From Bacilli bacterium (GTDB lineage: Bacteria; Bacillota_I; Bacilli_A; RF39; UBA660): DNA of 6,587 nucleotides. The first letter of the stretch is position 1. The number at the start of each line of letters is the position of its first letter. The stretch is taken from contig JAEDKN010000043.1 in assembly GCA_016295795.1 (NCBI GenBank), forward strand, positions 1 to 6,587. The letters run 5' to 3'. Of this stretch, positions 1-6,495 are shown piece by piece. A model generated the notes under the pieces. The model was not told the origin of the DNA and ran no database searches. It saw only the letters and a list, made by a program, of their open reading frames with translations. A program made the translations under genes and the position numbers.

Positions 1-989
1 TCTAATATTTTATTTAATGATTCTTTATCTGGTTTTAGATTAATTATTTTTAAAGCATTTTCTAGTGATATATTATAATTCATTATTTCTTTATTTAATC
101 TTTTTAAGTTTTCTAAGAAGCTCTTATCTTTTTTATATTCTATATAATTATATAAAGAGATTATAGCAATAGAATAATGATAACATAATCTTATATCATT
201 TTTACCTTTATTAAATAACTCTAGTGCTTTATTATAGTTTTTGTCTTCTTTATATAATAACAAATAATTTTCTTTAGAAACACTTCCTAAAAGATAATAA
301 AGAAGAATTATTCTTATTATGTAGTAACTAGAGTTTAAGATATTATAAAAAGTTTGATATTCATTTATCTTAAATATTTTTGCTTCTTCTTCATAACCAA
401 TATTTTCTAAGTAATCAATATATAATAACTCTTCAGTGTATGCAATTAATTCAGTTAGTATATCATTTACTTCATGTCTTTTTTCTTCTGGTTGATTTTT
501 GTAGTGGGATATTTCATGAACCCATATTATGGAATCGGTTAATAAGTCATTATTATAAACATTTATAGATTTATGATAATTTCTACACGTTGTTATGACT
601 TCTTTGGTTTTAGGATCAAAACTTCTTTCTTCACAAAGAACATAATTATTGTAGCCATAAGTGAGTTGTGAAGTAGCATCTTTGGGCTCATTTGTTTCTA
701 AAATATTTATTGTTCCATTTTTTTCAATATCATTTACTTTAAAATTTATTCCTATGCTTTTATAAAAATCATTTATTAATTGTATTTTTTCTATGTAATC
801 TTTTCTAGTACTATTTCTTAAATCTTTGGTTTCTATATCTAATTTTTCTAAATTATTACATAGAAAAGATATTAGTACATAAATTTTTTTTATGTTGTTA
901 AGAAGTATTTTGTTTTCGTTATGAGTGGTACTAAAGAAATTTTTTAAGAATTTATTTATTTCTTTTTCAATGGTGTTTTCTTTATCCAT
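1..989 (-). CDS. Putative compact zinc metallopeptidase (HExxH, M3-like), C-terminus cut by the window
   Basis: The reading frame is open from ATG at 989-987 to the left edge: 329 complete codons with no stop, so the C-terminus lies outside. The start has a good ribosome site (AAAGGAGA, complement of 1002-995). Residues 158-162 read HEISH, preceded by Trp-Val, which fits the HExxH zinc motif. Eighteen residues after the second His, Glu180 sits in TELIAYTEE, resembling the third-ligand helix of M3/oligoendopeptidase F proteins (AEV-STFNE). In family terms the two His and Glu180 would bind zinc and Glu159 would activate water. The N-terminus (MDKENTIEKEINKF) is charged with no signal peptide, so the protein is probably cytoplasmic. 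Cys119 and Cys135 flank a short segment before the motif. The region after residue 190 looks helical and rich in Tyr, Leu and Lys. In classic M3 enzymes HExxH lies near residue 380, so this is a shortened or divergent form. Substrate unknown. It is transcribed divergently from the gat operon. The frame is certain; the family call is moderate. Confidence 0.82.
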   Translation of the reverse strand, partial: MDKENTIEKEINKFLKNFFSTTHNENKILLNNIKKIYVLISFLCNNLEKLDIETKDLRNSTRKDYIEKIQLINDFYKSIGINFKVNDIEKNGTINILETNEPKDATSQLTYGYNNYVLCEERSFDPKTKEVITTCRNYHKSINVYNNDLLTDSIIWVHEISHYKNQPEEKRHEVNDILTELIAYTEELLYIDYLENIGYEEEAKIFKINEYQTFYNILNSSYYIIRIILLYYLLGSVSKENYLLLYKEDKNYNKALELFNKGKNDIRLCYHYSIAIISLYNYIEYKKDKSFLENLKRLNKEIMNYNISLENALKIINLKPDKESLNKIL

Positions 990-1007
990 ATAAATCTCCT
1001 TTAGGTA

Positions 1008-1036
1008 ATTTTAGCATACTATCATAAGAAAGTAAA
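1008..1036 (-). promoter_or_regulatory. Possible promoter of the minus-strand metallopeptidase gene
   Basis: Read on the minus strand, TTTACT (complement of 1036-1031), a 17-nt spacer and TAAAAT (complement of 1013-1008) form a sigma-A-like promoter. TGC immediately before the -10 makes an extended -10. Transcription would start near 1001, leaving a leader of only about 12 nt that just includes the ribosome site. The -35 is weak (4 of 6), and chance matches are common in AT-rich DNA. Confidence 0.4.
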
Positions 1037-1117
1037 TGTTTAAAAGGAGTTCTAATGCATTAAAACGCGTGAGTAACTGTGAATGAAAGTAAATTTTCTT
1101 AAATTTAATATTATTAA

Positions 1118-1146
1118 TTTACAACTTAATTTATACATGATACAAT
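1118..1146 (+). promoter_or_regulatory. Promoter of the gatCAB-deacetylase-holA operon
   Basis: TTTACA at 1118-1123, a 17-nt spacer and TACAAT at 1141-1146 each match the sigma-A consensus at 5 of 6 positions. TGA directly upstream of the -10 gives the TGn extended -10. Transcription should begin near 1153, about 18 nt before gatC, just leaving room for the ribosome site AAGGAGGAG (1159-1167). No leader structure such as a T-box fits between this start and gatC. Confidence 0.7.
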
Positions 1147-1170
1147 ATTAGGGTAATTAAGGAGGAGAGT

Positions 1171-1458
1171 ATGAATATAAATATTAGTGATTTAAAAGAT
1201 TATGCTCATAAATTAATGTTTGATATGAATGATTTGGAGTATGAGACTTTGTTAAAGGAATTTGATGTTGTTTTAAAACAGATGGATATTATATCTAAAT
1301 TTGATAATATTGATAAGATAGAACCTATGGTTTTGCCTTTTCCTATTGAAGTTAAATTAAGAAGTGATGATTTAATCGAGGTATTAACTAGGGAAGATGT
1401 GTTAAAAAATGCTAAGGAAATAGAAAATGATCAAGTAAAGGTACCAAGGGTGGTTTAA
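1171..1458 (+). CDS. gatC: Aspartyl/glutamyl-tRNA(Asn/Gln) amidotransferase subunit C
   Basis: GatC is the small subunit of the GatCAB amidotransferase. It wraps around the GatA-GatB interface and stabilises the complex; it has no catalytic residues. The 95-residue length is typical. The start ATG follows GGAGG with a 5-nt gap. Family landmarks are the N-terminal helical segment with L-x-x-YAHKL, LRSD at 63-66 (the LR-D motif), NAKE at 80-83 where the family usually has NAP-E, and the terminal KVPRVV at 90-95 (family VPKV). It is the first gene of the operon and its TAA directly abuts the gatA ATG, so the two are probably translationally coupled. Confidence 0.95.
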   Translation: MNINISDLKDYAHKLMFDMNDLEYETLLKEFDVVLKQMDIISKFDNIDKIEPMVLPFPIEVKLRSDDLIEVLTREDVLKNAKEIENDQVKVPRVV

Positions 1459-2913
1459 ATGAGATATGATAATTTAAGTGTTTTGGAATTAAGGAAGTTA
1501 CTGGATAATAAGGAAATTACTATTGAGGATTTATTTAATAATTCAAGGGAATTAGCAATAAAACTTAATGGAGATTATAATAATTTTGTAACTATTTTAG
1601 ATAAGTTAGAGCATTCCTCTAATAAGAATAGTTTATTGAACGGTATTCCTTATGCTTTAAAAGATAATTTTTCTACTAAGGATATTTTAACTACGGCTTC
1701 TTCTAATATTTTAAAAGATTATATTCCAGTTTATAATTCAACTGTATATCAAAAATTAATTGATGCAGGATGTGTTTTGGTTGGAAAAACCACTTTGGAT
1801 GAACTTGCTATGGGTGGAACTGGAACGACATGCCATACGGGTGTTGTAAGAAATATTTGGGATAAAAAGAGGATGGTTGGAGGCTCATCTTCTGGCAGTG
1901 CTAATGCAGTGGCTTCAGGCATTGTTCCTTTTGCATTAGGATCTGATACGGGAGATTCGGTTAGAAAACCAGCTTCATACGTTGGAGTCGTTGGTTTTAA
2001 ACCTACATATGGTAGAATTTCAAGATATGGTTTATTTGCTTTTGCATCTTCTTTGGATCATGTGGGAATATTTGCTAGAAATGTTAAGGATGTGGCAATA
2101 GTTACCGATGTATTAAAAGGTAAAGATACAAATGATATGACAAGTTTAGAAGACGATAACATTAATTATTTAGATAATTTAGATAATGAGATAAAAGGAA
2201 GAAAATTATTTTATATTAAAGAGGTAATTAATGTTAAAACAAATAATAAGGAAACCGATGAGATAATTAAGAATTTTAAGGAAAATATAGATAAATTAAG
2301 GGAATTAGGTTTTATTATTGAGGAAGTTAGTATAGATAAAAAATTACTCGAGGCAGTATATCCTACTTATAATATTATTTCTTGTGCGGAGGCTACTTCT
2401 AATAATGCTAATTTAACTGGTATTTTATATGGACCTAGAAGTGATAAGGATAATATTAATGATATGATATTTGATGCTAGAACTAAGGGTTTTAGTGAGT
2501 TAATAAAGAGAAGGTTTGTTATTGGAAGTTATGTTTTACAAAAGGAGAATCAAGAGAAGTTATTTTTAAATGCTTGTCGTGTGAGAAGGATAATTGTTGA
2601 TAAGATAAATGATTTATTTAAGAAATATGATGGATATATTTTACCAGCATGTGGGACTGTTGCACCTTTATTAGAAGATGCTAGTGATAAGTTAACGGAA
2701 GAATACTTAATTTTAGAAAATCACTTACAAATAGGTAACTTTGGAGGATTTCCTTCAATTACTATTCCTTGTGGCTATGTTAATAATATGCCTATTTCTA
2801 TTAATCTAACTGGTAGAGCAAAAGAAGATAGTTTGGTATTAAATATGGCTTATCATATTTCTAATAAGTTAGGTAATCATGATATTATTGCAAGGAGGGA
2901 TAATGATGTATAA
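1459..2913 (+). CDS. gatA: Glutamyl-tRNA(Gln) amidotransferase subunit A (amidase)
   Basis: GatA hydrolyses glutamine and passes the ammonia to GatB, which amidates the misacylated tRNA. The 484-residue length is normal. The amidase-signature triad is intact: Lys68 in GIPYALKDN, cis-Ser143 in the GGSSSGS segment (141-147), and nucleophile Ser167 in GSDTGDS (161-167). The spacings (75 and 24 residues) equal those of Staphylococcus aureus GatA (Lys79, Ser154, Ser178). The downstream VVGFKPTYGRISRYGL block is also family-typical. Two departures near the active site stand out: GGSSSGS for the usual GGSSGGS, and GDS for the usual GGS just before the nucleophile. The start follows the gatC stop with no gap; a weak AAGGGTGG lies inside the gatC end, consistent with coupling. 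The 3' end overlaps gatB by 8 nt. Confidence 0.96.
   Translation: MRYDNLSVLELRKLLDNKEITIEDLFNNSRELAIKLNGDYNNFVTILDKLEHSSNKNSLLNGIPYALKDNFSTKDILTTASSNILKDYIPVYNSTVYQKLIDAGCVLVGKTTLDELAMGGTGTTCHTGVVRNIWDKKRMVGGSSSGSANAVASGIVPFALGSDTGDSVRKPASYVGVVGFKPTYGRISRYGLFAFASSLDHVGIFARNVKDVAIVTDVLKGKDTNDMTSLEDDNINYLDNLDNEIKGRKLFYIKEVINVKTNNKETDEIIKNFKENIDKLRELGFIIEEVSIDKKLLEAVYPTYNIISCAEATSNNANLTGILYGPRSDKDNINDMIFDARTKGFSELIKRRFVIGSYVLQKENQEKLFLNACRVRRIIVDKINDLFKKYDGYILPACGTVAPLLEDASDKLTEEYLILENHLQIGNFGGFPSITIPCGYVNNMPISINLTGRAKEDSLVLNMAYHISNKLGNHDIIARRDNDV
2892..2898 (+). promoter_or_regulatory. Ribosome binding site that sets the gatB start
   Basis: AAGGAGG lies inside the last codons of gatA. It is 7 nt from the ATG at 2906 and 4 nt from the one at 2903. 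An upstream in-frame ATG at 2879 has no comparable site. The 7-nt spacing and the family N-terminus (M-x-x-x-TVIGLEVH, as in Bacillus subtilis GatB) both favour 2906. Confidence 0.75.
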
Positions 2914-4327
2914 GACAGTAATTGGATTAGAAGTTCATTGTGAGTTAAAAAGTAAAAGTAAGGTGTTTTCTAAGGGAAGAAATGCTTATAGTGAAGAAGT
3001 TAATACTAATGTTAATGTCGTTGATTTAGGAATGCCAGGAATATTACCTAATTTAAATAAGTATTCGGTTTATGAAGCATTGTTATTAGCATCACATTTA
3101 AATTGTGAACTTGCTAGTAGGTTAGTTTTTGATAGAAAAAATTATTTTTATCCTGATTTACCTAAGGGTTATCAAATTACTCAAAGTCATATGCCTTTTG
3201 GCACGAATGGTAAGTTTAAGATATATGTAGGGGAAGAGGTTAAGGAAATATTAATCCATGATATTCATTTAGAAGAAGATACGGCTAGTGTTGATCACTA
3301 CTGCGATTTTTCATTACTTGATTATAATAGATGTGGGACACCACTTATTGAGATAGTAACAGAGCCGTGTATGTATTCTAAGGAAGAGGCTTTAGCATTT
3401 TTAGATTATCTGAGGCATTTATTTTTATATTTAGATGTCGCTGAGGCTAGAATTGACAAAGGGCAAATAAGATGTGATGTTAATGTTTCTTTAATGAAGG
3501 AAAATGATATTAAATTAGGTACTAAGGTTGAAGTTAAAAATGTTAATTCTATTACAGGAGTAAAAGAGGCTATCGAATATGAAGTTAAAAGACAGACAGA
3601 ATTATTAAATCAAGGTATAGAAATAAAACAAGAAACAAGAAGATATGATGATTCTACTAAGACAACAATAGCAATGCGTAGTAAGGAAGATGCAATTGAT
3701 TATAAATATTTTATTGAACCAAATATTCCTAATGTTAAGATAGATGAATCATTAATCAAGGAAGTTCTTGCTAATAAGATCGAGTTACAGTTTGATAGAA
3801 TTAAGAAGTATGTATCTAATTATAATATTTCGTTTAAGGATGCTAATTTGTTAGCTAAAGATAAGGATATTTCTAATTATTTTGAAGAAGCATTAACTTC
3901 TAGTATGAATATACAAAGTTTAGTTAATTTACTTAATAATGTTATTTTATCTTATTTAAATAAGAGTGATAAGAATATTTTAGAAATATCAGTTAAACCA
4001 GATATGTTAGTTAATCTTATTAAGAAGGTAGAAGATGGTAATATCACTTCTAAACAGGCTAAAGAGGTATTGACTAAGGCCTTAGAAGAAGAAAAAGATC
4101 CAATTGCTTTAATAAGTGAATTAAATATAACTAGTATGAATAATACTGAGGAGTTAATTAATATGGCTAATAAGATAATAGATAATAATCCTAATATGGT
4201 TTTAAAATATAAAGAAGGAAGAAATGTTTTAGATTTCTTTATTGGACAAGTAATGAAAGAGACTAAGGGGAGTGCTAATCCTAGTATAACTTCTAAAATA
4301 TTTAAAGATTTACTAGGAAAAAGATAA
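2906..4327 (+). CDS. gatB: Aspartyl/glutamyl-tRNA(Asn/Gln) amidotransferase subunit B
   Basis: GatB binds misacylated tRNA, phosphorylates the Glu or Asp side chain with ATP, and amidates it with ammonia from GatA. From the ATG at 2906 it is 473 residues, normal for the family. Visible blocks are TVIGLEVH (4-11, the metal/active-site strand), GMPGILPNLN (42-51), FDRKNYFYPDLPKGYQITQ (75-93), HLEED (121-125), DYNRCGTPLIEIVTEP (139-154), GQIRCDVNVSL (186-196), KVEVKNVNS and QETRRYDD. The C-terminal helical tail, which grips tRNA, ends with FFIGQVMKETKGSANP. HLEEDTAS departs slightly from the common HLEEDAGK. The ATG at 2903 is an alternative start adding one Met. The first 8 nt (ATGTATAA) overlap the end of gatA. 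No gatD is present, consistent with the bacterial GatCAB type. Whether it serves Gln, Asn or both depends on which synthetases the genome carries. Confidence 0.95.
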   Translation: MYKTVIGLEVHCELKSKSKVFSKGRNAYSEEVNTNVNVVDLGMPGILPNLNKYSVYEALLLASHLNCELASRLVFDRKNYFYPDLPKGYQITQSHMPFGTNGKFKIYVGEEVKEILIHDIHLEEDTASVDHYCDFSLLDYNRCGTPLIEIVTEPCMYSKEEALAFLDYLRHLFLYLDVAEARIDKGQIRCDVNVSLMKENDIKLGTKVEVKNVNSITGVKEAIEYEVKRQTELLNQGIEIKQETRRYDDSTKTTIAMRSKEDAIDYKYFIEPNIPNVKIDESLIKEVLANKIELQFDRIKKYVSNYNISFKDANLLAKDKDISNYFEEALTSSMNIQSLVNLLNNVILSYLNKSDKNILEISVKPDMLVNLIKKVEDGNITSKQAKEVLTKALEEEKDPIALISELNITSMNNTEELINMANKIIDNNPNMVLKYKEGRNVLDFFIGQVMKETKGSANPSITSKIFKDLLGKR

Positions 4328-4357
4328 TAACTAAATACTAAAAAAATATAATTAGAT

Positions 4358-4363
4358 AGGTGA
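4358..4363 (+). promoter_or_regulatory. Ribosome binding site that sets the deacetylase start
   Basis: AGGTGA, the 3' half of the full AGGAGGTGA complement of 16S rRNA, stands 5 nt before the ATG at 4369. A GTG at 4360 in the same frame lies inside this site and has no site of its own, so 4369 is preferred. A perfect TATAAT at 4347-4352 lies nearby but lacks a -35 at a usable distance. Confidence 0.6.
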
Positions 4364-4368
4364 ATATA

Positions 4369-5403
4369 ATGATAAAGAAAAAACACTTATTAATAATTAT
4401 ATTTTTAGTATTAATTATATTGTTTTTGTTTGTATTTAGTTCTTTAAGTAATAAGCATGATGTTATTAATAAGATAATAAAAAAAGAAGATAATACTTAT
4501 TCATATTTGATAAATTATCCTTATTTTAATAATGATAAGGTAGATAATTATGTAGATAATTATTTGAATGAAAGGATTAATACTATTATTTTAGATACTG
4601 GTGATTTATTTATTGATTATGATTATGATATTAAGGATAATAATATTTTTATTAAGTTTTATGAATATGTAACTAAGTTAAATACTATTAAAGAAAATAT
4701 TTATGAGATTAATTATAATTATGAACTAGATAATATTATTAAAAAAAGAGTTTTTGAAGAAGATAATTATGATATTTTAAATTATACAAAGAGTGATAAG
4801 ATGGTGGCTTTTACGTTTGATGATGGTCCTAGTTATAATACGATTAAAATAGTTAATACTTTAGTTAAATATGATTCTAAAGCAACTTTCTTCCTAGTAG
4901 GAAATAAGATAGAGAAATATGCTAAGACTTTAGATGTTTTAGTTAAAAATGGTATGGATATAGGAAATCATACTTATTCACATAAGGAATTAACTAAATT
5001 AAGTGATAAAGAGATATTAAAGGAAATAGATTTAACGAATGAGATTATTTATAATAAAACAGGTATTAGGCCAACGTTTTTAAGACCTAGTTATGGGGCG
5101 ATGAATAAAAGAATTAAGAAGCTTAGTACAATGCCGATTATTATATGGAATATAGATACTTTAGATTGGAAATATCATAATTCTAATAAGATTAAGGATA
5201 AAATATTAAAATATGTTAGTGATGGTGATATAATTTTAATGCATGATACTTTTACGGCTACTTCTAACGCAGTAGAGATGGTTATACCTGAATTAAAGAA
5301 GCAAGGTTATAGAATTGTAAGTGTTAGTGAGTTATTTAAATATAAAGGAGTTAAACCTAAATTAGGGATAGGGTATGGTTATGTAGGAGGAAGTAATGAA
5401 TAA
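4369..5403 (+). CDS. Membrane-anchored polysaccharide deacetylase (NodB domain, PdaC-like)
   Basis: Likely removes N-acetyl groups from cell-wall glycan outside the membrane. The 344-residue protein begins with KKK, then a hydrophobic segment at about 7-27 that acts as a membrane anchor or uncleaved signal. Residues 42-130 resemble the DUF4163/DUF3298-type domain that precedes the catalytic domain in PdaC-like enzymes (e.g. YPYFNNDKVDNYV). The NodB domain (about 144-324) has all five motifs: TFDDGP 149-154 (catalytic base Asp151, metal Asp152), HTYSH 201-205 (metal His201 and His205), RPSYG 239-243, DTLDW 263-267, and LMHD 290-293. The enzyme should therefore be active with a divalent metal. 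Whether it acts on MurNAc, GlcNAc or another glycan cannot be told. It lies 41 nt after gatB and overlaps holA by 8 nt, so it is probably co-transcribed. Its presence argues for a walled cell. Confidence 0.9.
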   Translation: MIKKKHLLIIIFLVLIILFLFVFSSLSNKHDVINKIIKKEDNTYSYLINYPYFNNDKVDNYVDNYLNERINTIILDTGDLFIDYDYDIKDNNIFIKFYEYVTKLNTIKENIYEINYNYELDNIIKKRVFEEDNYDILNYTKSDKMVAFTFDDGPSYNTIKIVNTLVKYDSKATFFLVGNKIEKYAKTLDVLVKNGMDIGNHTYSHKELTKLSDKEILKEIDLTNEIIYNKTGIRPTFLRPSYGAMNKRIKKLSTMPIIIWNIDTLDWKYHNSNKIKDKILKYVSDGDIILMHDTFTATSNAVEMVIPELKKQGYRIVSVSELFKYKGVKPKLGIGYGYVGGSNE

Positions 5404-6334
5404 TAATTATTTAATATATGGGTTAGATGAATATTTAATAAATAAGGAAATAGATAAAATAATAAAAAAAAATAATATAGATAAAAATAGTATTATTAAG
5501 TATTCATTAAATGAAGATAGTATTGATAATATTTTAGAAGATGCTAATACTTTTAATCTTTTTAGTGATACTAAGTTAATTATAGTAAATGATTCTAATA
5601 TATTTACTTCTAGTAATGAGGTTGATACTGATAAGATTATTAGTTATTTAAATAATTATAATGATAAGTCTTATTTAATATTTACTTTACTTGGTGATAA
5701 GATAGATAATAGAAAAAAGATTACTAAGATAATGAGTGATAAAGGAAATATTATTAATTTAAATAAAAAAGAGGTTGATACTAATTATATAATATCTTAT
5801 TTAAAAGAGAATGGTTATCAAATAAATATTAGTGAAGCTAGAATGATTTTAAATAAAATAGGGAATAACTTATCTTCTATAAATAATGAATTAGATAAAT
5901 TGATGTTATATAAATTAGAGGATAAGATAATAGATAAGAATAGTATTAATTTACTTATTAACGAAAATATTGATAGTAGTTTATTTGCTTTAGTGGATTC
6001 TATTACGAACAAGGATAAGAATAAGATGTTAAGATTATACCATGAATGTTTACTTGAAAGTGATCCTATTATGATTATTAATATGCTTGCTAATAAATAT
6101 ATTTTATTATATCAAGTTAAGAGATTAATAAGTGATGGTTATAGTGATGACAGAATAGCTAAAGAATTAGAGGTACATCCTTATCCTGTTAAATTAGCTA
6201 GAAATATGTGTTATAGTTATAGTGTTAAGGAAATATTAGATATTATTTTAAAATTAGCTAATTTAGATAAAGATATTAAATTAGGTAATGTAAATGGAGA
6301 AGTGGGGTTGGAATTTTTACTTTTAAGTATTTAA
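5396..6334 (+). CDS. holA: DNA polymerase III delta subunit (clamp-loader wrench)
   Basis: The delta subunit binds and opens the beta sliding clamp as part of the clamp loader. The 312-residue protein is slightly shorter than usual (about 330-345). The N-terminal AAA+-like domain opens with YLIYGLDEYLI (5-15) in place of a Walker A motif, as expected for this ATPase-inactive subunit. LFSDTKLIIVND (55-66) matches the conserved strand. The middle helical domain includes a helix with ISEARMILNKIGNNLSSINNEL (145-166 region). The C-terminal collar domain (about 193-312) shows the NxxxLFxLVD segment, LLYQVKRLISDGYS, and IKLGNVNGEVGLEFLLL. The start has AGGAGG at 5385-5390, 5 nt upstream, and its first 8 nt (ATGAATAA) overlap the deacetylase end. 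Codons are extremely AT-rich with many Asn, Ile and Lys. No GC-rich terminator follows within the next 65 nt. Confidence 0.93.
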   Translation: MNNNYLIYGLDEYLINKEIDKIIKKNNIDKNSIIKYSLNEDSIDNILEDANTFNLFSDTKLIIVNDSNIFTSSNEVDTDKIISYLNNYNDKSYLIFTLLGDKIDNRKKITKIMSDKGNIINLNKKEVDTNYIISYLKENGYQINISEARMILNKIGNNLSSINNELDKLMLYKLEDKIIDKNSINLLINENIDSSLFALVDSITNKDKNKMLRLYHECLLESDPIMIINMLANKYILLYQVKRLISDGYSDDRIAKELEVHPYPVKLARNMCYSYSVKEILDIILKLANLDKDIKLGNVNGEVGLEFLLLSI

Positions 6335-6401
6335 TTTATATAAATTATTTATGTAACTTAGATAACTTTTAATCTTTAAAAAATTTAAAATAAAAAAATA
6401 G

Positions 6402-6430
6402 TTGCAAAAATCATGCAAATGTGGTATATT
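6402..6430 (+). promoter_or_regulatory. Apparent promoter reading into the 37-bp repeat array
   Basis: TTGCAA at 6402-6407, a 17-nt spacer and TATATT at 6425-6430, with TGG just before the -10 (extended -10 pattern). The -35 matches 4 of 6. A transcript would begin near 6437, inside the 5' arm of a small inverted repeat, and run into the tandem array. No open reading frame with a ribosome site follows inside the window. Confidence 0.5.
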
Positions 6431-6433
6431 AAT

Positions 6434-6458
6434 TGCACATAAGTGATTATGTTGTGCA
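6434..6458 (+). other. Inverted repeat (hairpin) downstream of the 6402 promoter
   Basis: TGCACA (6434-6439) and TGTGCA (6453-6458) are perfect inverted arms around a 13-nt loop. An alternative pairing extends the inner part as CATAA (6438-6442) with TTATG (6447-6451), leaving a 3-nt bulge. It may be an operator overlapping the transcription start or an RNA 5' hairpin. It is not followed by a T-run, so it is not a terminator. Confidence 0.45.
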
Positions 6459-6477
6459 GTTATGCATATAATAATAA

Positions 6478-6493
6478 TGCTACTTATGTAGTA
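6478..6493 (+). other. Small hairpin just before the repeat array
   Basis: TGCTAC (6478-6483) pairs with GTAGTA (6488-6493) around a TTAT tetraloop, with one G-U pair. It ends 2 nt before the A6 tract that opens the first repeat unit. Its role is unknown; it could simply be a chance structure. Confidence 0.35.
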
Positions 6494-6495
6494 AC

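Noticed and set aside
380..568. Plus-strand 62-codon frame
   Set aside because: It lies antisense within the long minus-strand metallopeptidase frame, has no ribosome site, and encodes a low-complexity hydrophobic peptide.
1066..1077. CGCGTGAGTAAC resembling a 16S rRNA segment
   Set aside because: Only about ten bases match and the surrounding bases do not continue any rRNA similarity.
1441..1457. T-box-like string AGGGTGG near GGTACC
   Set aside because: It lies inside the gatC coding end, encoding the conserved KVPRVV tail; there is no specifier stem, antiterminator or terminator.
4347..4352. Perfect TATAAT between gatB and the deacetylase
   Set aside because: No -35 element lies at 16-18 nt upstream, and the genes are close enough to be read from the gat promoter.
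3952..4386. Minus-strand 144-codon frame
   Set aside because: It is antisense to the conserved C-terminal domain of gatB, with Ile/Leu/Ser-rich shadow composition and no family resemblance.
5818..6012. Minus-strand 64-codon frame
   Set aside because: It is a shadow of holA in AT-rich DNA with no ribosome site or recognisable domain.
6333..6346. 14-bp palindrome AATTTATATAAATT at the holA stop as a terminator
   Set aside because: It is AT-only, has no loop-forming GC stem and no T-run right after it; such palindromes arise easily in this composition.
6462..6491. Nine-codon frame MHIIIMLLM before the repeats
   Set aside because: There is no ribosome site upstream and the frame is too short and low in complexity to support.
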